Positions 1 to 7,007 of a stretch of DNA of 50,184 nucleotides are shown here, one piece after another. The DNA lies in NCBI GenBank assembly GCA_009691785.1, contig SIAM01000013.1, positions 1 through 50,184 of the forward strand, written 5' to 3'. The position numbers and the translations under genes are program-made. Below the pieces are notes generated by a model. The model was not told where the DNA came from, did not search any database, and saw only the letters and a program-made list of their open reading frames with translations. Positions within the stretch are counted from its first letter, which is position 1. The number at the start of each line of letters is the position of its first letter. Source of the stretch: Phycisphaerales bacterium (GTDB lineage Bacteria > Planctomycetota > Phycisphaerae > Phycisphaerales > SM1A02).

Positions 1-3
1 GCT

Positions 4-1056
4 ATGCGTACGAAGTTGAAGAATGAATCCAAAGGGGCGGATCCTAAAAAAATAGACACTTTGGAATACGAATGGTTGGTGGCGGGGCAGTGGCATGCTG
101 AAGATTTGCGAAACATGGATCGCTTGGACGAAGCGGAAATGGAAATTGTTCAGACGTTGCCATTGGTCAAACAAAGAGCCGTAAAAACCGAGTCTGCGAC
201 AAATCAAACGCTTGTCAATTTATGGGAAGGATTGCTGTGCGAGATCGGCCTTGATAAACAGGATTTTAAAAAAGCGTTGTCTGCCGCCAATCGAATGGTG
301 AAAGCCACTGAAGCCGGCCTTCAATTATCCAATGCGGGAAGTGGAGAGCTTGAATTTTTTGTGGAAGCCGCGGGACTGAAGGCGCTTGTGCAGGCTGACA
401 TGGGAGATGCGGAAGATTCACTTGACACAATTCAGTCAACCATGGCCAGCGCCAATCGCATGCGCGACAAGAACAAGCTGTTGAAAGGCGACGCGATTAG
501 TGACGAGTGCTTGTTGATGATGTATTCCTATGAAATGCGGGCATTGCGCTTGCTTGGAAGAATTGATGAAGCGAAGAAGGTTGGGGCAAAGGCGTTGGCA
601 TTGGGGGCGCAGCGACTCGATTACGCAGGGGTGGGTTGGTTTGCGAAAAAATCGATTTCATTTTCACAATCGGCACTGTTAGAGATGGAACCCGAGGAAG
701 CAATTCGTTTGGCACGGGCTGGCGTCAGTGAGGCTGCTAAGGTGAAAGACCCATTGTTTCAACTTGAGTCGTACGAAGCACTGGTGGAGGTGCTGAGAAA
801 GTTTGCAACCAAAGAAGAAGTCGCTGTGGAAATTGCCAAAGCAACGGACATAGCGAGCCGAATAAAGCGCCCTAAAGCTGCTGCAATTTTGAAACGAATT
901 CAAGGGGATGCAAAACTTGGCAAGCCTGCTGTGGTTGCGCCTGCGCCGCCAAAGACACCAGCGACCGCGGCACCAACTGCGCCGCCAAAGACACCAGCGA
1001 CCGCGGCACCAACTGCGCCGCCAAAGACACCAGCGACCGCGGCACCCAAATTTTGA
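4..1056 (+). CDS. TPR-like helical protein with Pro/Ala/Thr repeat tail (possibly 5'-truncated)
   Basis: A 350-residue alpha-helical protein of unrecognised function. Residues 20-300 read as successive amphipathic helix pairs resembling degenerate tetratricopeptide units, for example the segments around AEMEIVQTLPLV, KKALSAANRMVKA and DEAKKVGAKALALG, so a protein-interaction scaffold is plausible. The C-terminus (about 314-349) is three copies of a 12-residue unit PPKTPATAAPTA encoded by near-perfect 36-bp repeats, probably a disordered tail. The ATG at 4 is the first in-window start, but the frame stays open to base 1, so the true start may lie outside. No signal peptide is visible from this start. 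The gene is followed by a decayed gene and a promoter-bearing gap. That it is coding is fairly sure; the TPR assignment is tentative. Confidence 0.75.
   Translation: MRTKLKNESKGADPKKIDTLEYEWLVAGQWHAEDLRNMDRLDEAEMEIVQTLPLVKQRAVKTESATNQTLVNLWEGLLCEIGLDKQDFKKALSAANRMVKATEAGLQLSNAGSGELEFFVEAAGLKALVQADMGDAEDSLDTIQSTMASANRMRDKNKLLKGDAISDECLLMMYSYEMRALRLLGRIDEAKKVGAKALALGAQRLDYAGVGWFAKKSISFSQSALLEMEPEEAIRLARAGVSEAAKVKDPLFQLESYEALVEVLRKFATKEEVAVEIAKATDIASRIKRPKAAAILKRIQGDAKLGKPAVVAPAPPKTPATAAPTAPPKTPATAAPTAPPKTPATAAPKF
943..1050 (+). repeat. 36-bp tandem repeat, 3 copies, in coding sequence
   Basis: Three contiguous 36-bp units start at 943, 979 and 1015. Units 1 and 2 are identical; unit 3 diverges only in its last few bases, where the frame runs into the stop at 1054-1056. 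The length is a multiple of three, so copy-number change would keep the frame and only lengthen the Pro/Ala/Thr tail. The near-identity, including synonymous positions, points to recent slippage or unequal recombination. Confidence 0.95.
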
Positions 1057-1137
1057 AGTCAGCGGTTTGTGCCATCGAAATTTAAACAGCCAAGCGCTTT
1101 GAACGCTGGACTGAATTTTATTCCAATCACTTTAAAC

Positions 1138-1382
1138 TCACTGCGGGCACGGACCAAAGTCTGGCAACAGAAGACCCATGTCGGTGCCGTTGACTTCACT
1201 GTCGCCGTTTAGATCGGCGACTGCCGCGTTTTTTCTGCGGTCAGTAGGGTGAGCTGGTTGGAGACCTCGGGGCTAATAACCATAACATTGCTTTGCGCCG
1301 ATGCAATGCTGCAACATAAGCACATGAGTGTTGCAAAGGTAAATGAGGGCAGAAGGGTTTGGGGAAAGATTTGATGTTGCAA
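1138..1382 (-). pseudogene. Remnant of a secreted protein with signal peptide and dockerin-like C-terminus
   Basis: Read on the minus strand from a TTG at 1382, one frame gives a secretion signal with core LLPSFTFATLMCLCCSIASA and then QSNVMVISPEVSNQLTLL. It enters a run of six A (1229-1234 as T on the plus strand), beyond which this frame soon stops. Shifting by one base at the A run opens the second frame, ADLNGDSEVNGTDMGLLL followed by PDFGPCPQ and TGA at 1138-1140. That is one EF-hand loop of a dockerin type I-like tail, of the same style as the tails of the large secreted proteins at 32-38 kb. The remnant has lost the protein body and lacks an ATG start. A one-base loss in the A run or slippage there are both possible; internal deletion plus frameshift is the simplest reading. 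Confidence 0.7.
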
Positions 1383-1682
1383 AAGTTTGATCTTGCAAAA
1401 ATTATTTAAAAACCTTGTCGCTACCTAAAATATTCCCAAATACTTCGGATTATTTCGAGATTGGGAAGGCCTTATGTGACGAAGTCCGAGGTCAAAGTGA
1501 ATGTTGGGGCTTTGTCCAAAGAAAGCCATTGGCTCTTCGTCATAAAGCCGTGATTGTGAGCCACGGCCTCAGGTTCATAAAAGCCATGGAGCAGACATTG
1601 TCAGGCGTCAAAGTCCCCGGAACTAGATTTGGGGACCCCAAACTTGGCTAGGAATGAGATATAGACAACTGTAAATTATATT

Positions 1683-1710
1683 TTGCTTAAGAATGGGTTT
1701 ATGTCATAAT
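1683..1710 (+). promoter_or_regulatory. Candidate sigma70 promoter for the coiled-coil gene
   Basis: TTGCTT (1683-1688) and CATAAT (1705-1710) are separated by 16 bp. Transcription would begin near 1717, leaving about 25 nt of leader before the ATG at 1742. No clear Shine-Dalgarno precedes that ATG. Confidence 0.45.
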
Positions 1711-1741
1711 CAATCTTCAACGATTCTTGGTTGATCCCTTT

Positions 1742-4054
1742 ATGGCAAAAACGACTCGAACTTTAGATAGGTATCTCGACGCTTGGGAATCCAAGCGCAT
1801 GAGTGGTGGGCGCGCGTTGACGGACGCCGAGCACGCTGTGGTGCTTGAAGTTGGCGAGTTGGTTGCGCGATTGCGTTTGCCAACCGATGCTGCTCCGGAG
1901 TTGGTTGATATTTTGCGTCGCAATCAAAATGATGCCGCCGGCGCGTTGCAAATTTTGGCGGAGCGATTTGACACAAGCGCGATTGAACTTGATCTCTATC
2001 GCCGCAGTTGGCGTGATGTGCACGATGCCGCGTTTGAACGATTGTTGCAAGTTCGAATAGTCGCCATGAAGTCGCACAACACGACAGATGAAAAGATTCA
2101 AACATTCAAGACGGAAATTTGCTCATGGAGAGATCAGCTTGCGCGTACGCGGCGCGCGCGCGAACAAAGTCGCTCCGATCGCGCTCAGCAAGTTGCGGCG
2201 GAGCAGGCGCGTCTGCAAGAATTAGAACAAGCGCGCGTGGAGGCTCATGCCCGCGCCGATGCGGAGGTGCGCTTTATCCAAGAACAAAAACTAGCACAGC
2301 AAAGCGCGCTTCAACAAGCGAATCTTGCCGCTCGCGCGCAGCGACTTGATTCCATGAAATCCACGCACGCCGCTTCTATTTCGCAGTTGCAAAGCGAGAT
2401 ACAAATGGCAGAGACGGATCGCCAAGGTTCGCAGCGAACACTGCTTGAACTTGAGCAACGCATTGACCAAGCCCAGCAAATGCATCAGCAAGTTTCTGTG
2501 GCGCGCGGCGCAGCGGATCAGGTTCGAGCGCAAGCGGTTCAGTCCAATCAAAATGCAAACGAATTAAAAAATGCCTCGGAAACTGCTTCCATTGAGGCTA
2601 GACGCTTAATGCAGGAGGCGGATCAGTTTCGCGCTTCCGCTGCGGCGTCAAAGGCGTACGCGGATGAAATTCGCGCCGCCGCGCAAACCGATCGAGCGGC
2701 GGCGCAAGAAGCCGAAAGCCGCTGGTTGCGGGATCAAAATTTAGCGCAAGAAGCCATCGCGCGTTCGGAGGCAACGCGCGTCATTGTGTTGGAAGCGCAA
2801 CAACGCGCTGAGCGAGCGCAGGTTGTGGCGCGCGAATCTGAAAGTCGCGCCACTCGCTTTGAGGAAGGCGTGCGTGTTGCCACCGAGCAGGCGTTGCAAG
2901 AACGCGCGTTGGTGCAAACCATGCTTGACCGCGTGGAGCGTGAAAGAATTTCTGTGGAGGATGCGCGCAATCGCGCCGACGAAGAGCGTGGGGCGGCCGA
3001 TGCGGCTCAGCGGCGCGCCAATGAACAACGAGTTGTCGCGGAAGAGGCGGCGAGACGCGCTGACAATGAACGGCTTGCCGCCGAACAAGCATTCGCGCGC
3101 GCCGACGCGGCTGCGGCGCGAGAGCGCGAGCTTGTGGAAAATGTAGAAAAGCAACGCGAACTTGCTGTGGAAGCTATGCGACGCGCTGATGAATTGTTAG
3201 TCACGGCAAAAATTGCCGGCGACGAAGCCAACATTGCGCGCACTGAACTTGGACAAGCTATTGCCATGCTTGAGCGTGATCGATCCGCCGAAATCGAGGC
3301 GCGTACATGCGCCGATAGGGAACGAACCGTCGCCATAGAAGCGGAGCGCAGCGCGCGGCGTGAACGCGACGCCGTTGAAGATGCAAACGGCCGTTTATAT
3401 AAGGAAATTGACGCTATTCGCGAGGCGGATGCCCAAGCGGAAACGGCGTCCGCGCAGGCCCGCGAAGCCACGGCTTTGAGCCATGAAAAACAGCGCCAAG
3501 CAAGCGAAGCGCAGGCGCGCGTGGAAAAACTTTTGGCTGAGGCGCAGTTGGCGCAAGCCGAAGCCACGCGGATTGAACAAGAAGTTGAGCGTGTGGAGCG
3601 CGATCTTGATCGTCGGCGAGCCATGGCGCAAGAGCAAGCGAATCGTTTGCGTGAGCGCAGTGAAGCTTGTGAACGACTACGCCACGCGGTTGACGCGGCT
3701 GAAAAAACATTAAAGATGGAACTTGAAGTAATGTCCCTTGACGAGCAGGCTGTCCGTGAGGGAACCGCCGCGACAGAAACCCTGGAGCGTCTTGGCAAGA
3801 CCCTTGCGGAGGCGCAATCGGCTGCGTCGCAAATTCAGCAACAACGACGCGCGGTACAAGTGGAGCATGAATTACTTGGTGATCAAGAGGCTATTGCGCT
3901 ACGCCGTCAATCGGAATTGGATCATGAGTTGACCGAACGCGTTGAAAGCGCGCGCAAGCGTGAGCAAGAAGCGCGCCAACGCGCCAGCCAGCTTCGCAGT
4001 GAATTGCAGGGTATGTCTCAGGCGGCGGTTGAACCCAAATTAAATAGTGCTTGA
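1742..4054 (+). CDS. Giant Ala/Glu/Arg-rich coiled-coil protein, function unknown
   Basis: A 770-residue protein. Residues 1-115 form a compact, probably helical N-terminal domain (MAKTTRTLDRYLDAW to about RLLQVRIVAM); from about 120 to the C-terminus it is almost unbroken heptad-patterned coiled coil rich in Ala, Glu, Arg and Gln, with imperfect repeats such as AEEAARRADNERLAAEQA. No Walker motifs, signal peptide or membrane segment are visible, so it is not an SMC ATPase; it resembles cytoskeletal or scaffold coiled-coil proteins in architecture only. The start at 1742 (ATG) is preferred over an in-frame TTG at 1727 because a candidate promoter lies just upstream. The chemoreceptor at 4187 follows on the same strand after 132 bp. 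An open minus-strand frame of about 260 codons inside it is only a compositional shadow. Confidence 0.85.
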   Translation: MAKTTRTLDRYLDAWESKRMSGGRALTDAEHAVVLEVGELVARLRLPTDAAPELVDILRRNQNDAAGALQILAERFDTSAIELDLYRRSWRDVHDAAFERLLQVRIVAMKSHNTTDEKIQTFKTEICSWRDQLARTRRAREQSRSDRAQQVAAEQARLQELEQARVEAHARADAEVRFIQEQKLAQQSALQQANLAARAQRLDSMKSTHAASISQLQSEIQMAETDRQGSQRTLLELEQRIDQAQQMHQQVSVARGAADQVRAQAVQSNQNANELKNASETASIEARRLMQEADQFRASAAASKAYADEIRAAAQTDRAAAQEAESRWLRDQNLAQEAIARSEATRVIVLEAQQRAERAQVVARESESRATRFEEGVRVATEQALQERALVQTMLDRVERERISVEDARNRADEERGAADAAQRRANEQRVVAEEAARRADNERLAAEQAFARADAAAARERELVENVEKQRELAVEAMRRADELLVTAKIAGDEANIARTELGQAIAMLERDRSAEIEARTCADRERTVAIEAERSARRERDAVEDANGRLYKEIDAIREADAQAETASAQAREATALSHEKQRQASEAQARVEKLLAEAQLAQAEATRIEQEVERVERDLDRRRAMAQEQANRLRERSEACERLRHAVDAAEKTLKMELEVMSLDEQAVREGTAATETLERLGKTLAEAQSAASQIQQQRRAVQVEHELLGDQEAIALRRQSELDHELTERVESARKREQEARQRASQLRSELQGMSQAAVEPKLNSA

Positions 4055-4149
4055 GCTGGAATTTTTATGAACGGAGCTCACACGCTTTGCCCCGTCTGGA
4101 AATTTGTTTCATATATGTATTGGCATGTTGACTACGCGCTTCCGAACCA

Positions 4150-4169
4150 CAATCCAATCCAATCCAATC
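4150..4169 (+). repeat. CAATC pentamer x4 in the chemoreceptor leader
   Basis: Four perfect tandem copies of CAATC lie 17 bp upstream of the ATG of the chemoreceptor gene. A repeat unit not divisible by three just before a start codon could slip and change leader length, but four copies is a small number and may be chance. Confidence 0.7.
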
Positions 4170-4186
4170 TGCGCTAATCTGACTAA

Positions 4187-6325
4187 ATGAATATCCGCTT
4201 TCACCGTAGCCTTGTTGGGCAGTTTATTGTTTTTGGAATTGTGCCATTTATTGCCTTAGCGGGGCTGAGCGCGGTGGTTGGCGGCACAAGAATTGCAACC
4301 TTACTGCGCGGCCTAGGTGAAGAGGAAGTGCTTGTGGTTGCTCGAAGCATTGCCGTCAACATCAATGATCAAAATAATTTCGCGATTGATGTGGCGCAGA
4401 TTTTGGCCAGCGCCGCCGAGCATGGGTTCTTTGGCAAGCGCGAAGAAAGCATCTCGTTCACCCGCCAAGTTCTGGAGCAATCGTCGGAGTTTTATGGCGT
4501 GCATTATTGCTACGAACCCAACGCCGATGGACAAGATTCTATGTATCTCAAGGCGAACGCCGCGGCCAACGCGTCAACGAATGGCGCCGACGCTCATGGG
4601 GTTGCGGGCGCAAAAAATGCGGGCGCGTCCTTGCCCGCGGCTGCTCTTGACATTAACGGTAGATTTATTCCGTATTGGTTTCGCGACTCGTCCCAAGGCG
4701 ACAAGATTGCGCTAAAGCCTTTGGCTGAATTTGAAAATTCCTGGTACCAAGGTCCACTGCGAAATTGGCGCGACCGCAAAAGCCATGAGGCCACTTTGAC
4801 CGAGCCCTACACCTATGAGGGCACCATGATGACTGAGTGCACCGTGCCTGTTGTTATGAATGGAAAATTTGCGGGCACCGCCGGTGTGGATCGCGCGCTC
4901 ACTATCATTCAGGCCGCGCTGCAAACCTTAGCCAACGAATCTGGCAACAACGTGTTTTTGTTATCAAGCGGCGGAAAATTCATCGGCGCGGTTTCTCCAT
5001 CGGATGAGAGCGGTAAGCCTTTGACCGACTTTTCAGATTTAAAAACCAAGCCAGTTGCCGCCACCGCATGGGGAGCAATTTTCCAGCCGCTACTTGAGGG
5101 GAAAGATTCTAAGGCCGTGTGGATGGATGATCCCATGAGCAAAAGCTCAACTATATTTGCCGTCGCCAAAATTCCAACGGGTAATTGGACCGTCTTGGTG
5201 GAGGTTCCGCCAGGGACAATTCAAGCCACGATCACCAGTTTTGTGTGGACCAATTCGCTTATAGCGGGCACCGGCATCATTATTGTGGCGCTTCTTCTTA
5301 TGCGATTGGTCAAGCGTCTTGCGGGCAAAATTAAAAACGCCGCCGCCGCCGCCGCGTTTGTCGCGCAGGGTGATTTGAGTCGCCGCTACGCGGATCCAAC
5401 CAATCTTGATGAGTCTGGTCAACTTTTGGAATCCATGGATGTCATGGGTCAACGTCTTTCTAGTTTGGTTGGAAAAGTTCGCGAAGCCACCATCACCATT
5501 ACGGGCACCGCCAATGAAATGACCGCGGCCAGCCGTCAACAGGACGAAGTGGCGCAATCATTTGGCGCAAGTTCCAGTGAAATTGCCGCAGCCATTCGTC
5601 AAATTTCATCAACAGGCGCGGAATTGTTCCGCACCATGGAAACTGTTTCATCCAGCGCCAAGAAATCTGCGCGCTTAGCCAGCGAAGGCCGCAATGATTT
5701 GCAAGACATGGGCGTGACCATGGACGCGCTTGCCAAAGCCACCGGCGATATTTCTAGCCGCTTGTCCGCGATCAATGAGAAGGCTTCCAACATCAATGCG
5801 ATTGTGGTTGCCATTACCAAAGTTGCGGACCAAACGAATTTGCTTTCAGTGAATGCGGCGATTGAAGCGGAAAAAGCTGGCGAAAGTGGCAAGGGGTTCT
5901 TGGTGGTCGCGCGTGAAATTCGCCGCCTTGCGGATCAGACCGCGTCGGCAACACTGGATATTGAACGCATGGTGGAGCAAATGCAGACAGCCGTTTCTGG
6001 CGGCGTGATGGAAATGGATCGCTTCGCCGATCAAGTGCGCCGCGGTGTTGGACAAGTGAACACTATTGGACAGCGGCTTGCGGGTGTGATTCAAGGCGTG
6101 GGCGACACTGACGGACAATTTGGCGAAGTGACCACCGGCATGCAAAGCCAAGTGCAAGGTGCGGAGCAAATTCGCCAAAGTATGGATGCTTTGTCAAGCA
6201 ATGCGTCGCGCGCGCGTGACGCCACCAAGGAATTTTCAGAGGCCGCGCAGTCGTTGCTTCTTTCCATCAGCACGTTGCGCGAGGCCGTGGCGTTGTTTCG
6301 GTTGGCGGATCAGAACAAGCGCTGA
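4187..6325 (+). CDS. Methyl-accepting chemotaxis protein, Cache sensor, WspA-like signalling tip
   Basis: A 712-residue inner-membrane chemoreceptor. TM1 spans about 11-33, an extracytoplasmic sensor about 35-350 has the double-Cache pattern (LTEPYTYEGTMM then VVMNGKFAGTAGVDRAL), TM2 lies at about 351-375, then HAMP and a long signalling coil. The hairpin tip (about 548-566, DQTNLLSVNAAIEAEKAGES) and the following REIRRLADQTASATLDIE closely match the WspA surface-sensing receptor class rather than flagellar receptors, which usually read NLLALNAAIEAARAGE. It would control a CheA-type kinase through CheW; neither is in the window, so the partners are encoded elsewhere. A candidate promoter (TTGCCC, 17 bp, CATATA, 4087-4115) lies upstream. 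The ligand cannot be predicted. Its nearest relative here is the receptor at 26220. Confidence 0.95.
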   Translation: MNIRFHRSLVGQFIVFGIVPFIALAGLSAVVGGTRIATLLRGLGEEEVLVVARSIAVNINDQNNFAIDVAQILASAAEHGFFGKREESISFTRQVLEQSSEFYGVHYCYEPNADGQDSMYLKANAAANASTNGADAHGVAGAKNAGASLPAAALDINGRFIPYWFRDSSQGDKIALKPLAEFENSWYQGPLRNWRDRKSHEATLTEPYTYEGTMMTECTVPVVMNGKFAGTAGVDRALTIIQAALQTLANESGNNVFLLSSGGKFIGAVSPSDESGKPLTDFSDLKTKPVAATAWGAIFQPLLEGKDSKAVWMDDPMSKSSTIFAVAKIPTGNWTVLVEVPPGTIQATITSFVWTNSLIAGTGIIIVALLLMRLVKRLAGKIKNAAAAAAFVAQGDLSRRYADPTNLDESGQLLESMDVMGQRLSSLVGKVREATITITGTANEMTAASRQQDEVAQSFGASSSEIAAAIRQISSTGAELFRTMETVSSSAKKSARLASEGRNDLQDMGVTMDALAKATGDISSRLSAINEKASNINAIVVAITKVADQTNLLSVNAAIEAEKAGESGKGFLVVAREIRRLADQTASATLDIERMVEQMQTAVSGGVMEMDRFADQVRRGVGQVNTIGQRLAGVIQGVGDTDGQFGEVTTGMQSQVQGAEQIRQSMDALSSNASRARDATKEFSEAAQSLLLSISTLREAVALFRLADQNKR

Positions 6326-6419
6326 CACCAACCCGCTGAATTTTTTGATTGTGTTTGTGACGCAGTGCGCAAGCAATGCGATTTGATTCTGTCAGGCTTG
6401 AATTTGTAATGTGGTGACA

Positions 6420-6953
6420 TCAAGTTTGAAACAGCGTGTAGCCCTTGGATTGCAATTCCATCACACGCAACCAGCCATCGTTGTCCACTTTCACAGAAGG
6501 TAAAAGATCGGCGTTGCCCACGCCTAATTCCTTCATGCGTCCACCACACACTTCGGTGTCGGCGCCGGATTTCTGAAGATCAGTCACCAAACTTTTCCAA
6601 GGATTGCCAGTTGTTGTTCCCATGACGCGGTTAAACGCCGCGTCGTTCAGCGTAAGAACAAGCGCTGGACCATCAAACACAAAAATTAAACTCACTTGCT
6701 TTGCGCCAGCGGCTTTCGCCTGTGCAATGGAGTCGCGCCAATCTGCAATGCCATAGAAAATCACGTCGGCGCTAGGGCGTCGATTGGCGTAGACCACGGT
6801 CTGCCATTTGTCCATGTCGGCATTAATGTCGGGCTTGATGGCGGGCGCGGGCGTGAGCCGCGCGGCGGGAGCGCCAGCGAAAGGTTGCGTTGCGGAAGCA
6901 CAACTGATTGCGGCAAGCAAGCTGATGACGGTGATGCATGTAGTTCGAAGCAT
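6420..6953 (-). CDS. Secreted DsrE/DsrF-like protein
   Basis: A 177-residue protein with a clear N-terminal signal peptide (hydrophobic run ITVISLLAAISCASA, cleavage near residue 21). The mature part has the DsrE fold signature: a beta-strand VSLIFVFDGPALVLTLND, then the segment TEVCGGRMKELGV with a single conserved-position cysteine, and the end LLPSVKVDNDGWLRVMELQSKGY. Families with this pattern include sulfur-relay subunits and their periplasmic relatives; the exported version here lacks a partner gene, so the substrate is unknown. It is divergent from the mechanosensitive channel gene, with 54 bp between the two starts, so both promoters must lie in that short interval. The fold assignment is fairly sure; the function is not. 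Confidence 0.8.
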   Translation of the reverse strand: MLRTTCITVISLLAAISCASATQPFAGAPAARLTPAPAIKPDINADMDKWQTVVYANRRPSADVIFYGIADWRDSIAQAKAAGAKQVSLIFVFDGPALVLTLNDAAFNRVMGTTTGNPWKSLVTDLQKSGADTEVCGGRMKELGVGNADLLPSVKVDNDGWLRVMELQSKGYTLFQT

Positions 6954-7007
6954 GAGCGCAGCATAATCGCATTTGCATTCAATCGCTCGGTGGCGAAGAA
7001 CCCAAAA

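Larger units (their letters stand above)
1057..1741. other. Long non-coding gap holding a decayed dockerin gene and a promoter
   Basis: This 685-bp stretch holds no intact gene that can be supported. It contains the frameshifted remnant of a secreted dockerin-tailed protein on the minus strand (1138-1382) and a sigma70-like promoter at 1683-1710 reading into the coiled-coil gene. Between them, an open frame of 78 codons starting at a TTG (1415-1651, plus) has no recognisable motif, no ATG start and a composition unlike its neighbours; it was not accepted as a gene. Confidence 0.7.

Noticed and set aside
1415-1651. 78-codon open frame on the plus strand from a TTG
   Set aside because: No ATG start, no recognisable motif and no ribosome site; it lies in a decayed region, so it was not listed as a gene.
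1742-2086. N-terminal domain of the coiled-coil protein as KfrA-like DNA-binding domain
   Set aside because: Only general helical character and the following coiled coil match; no specific KfrA residues were recognised, so the call was left as unknown.
3007-3798. Long open minus-strand frame rich in Ser/Arg/Ala inside the coiled-coil gene
   Set aside because: It is the complement of a GC-biased Ala/Glu/Arg repeat frame; its composition is a shadow with no domain or start signals.
6696-7007. N-terminal extension of the MscS gene by 104 codons
   Set aside because: It would overlap the well-supported DsrE-like gene on the other strand and has no membrane or domain features.
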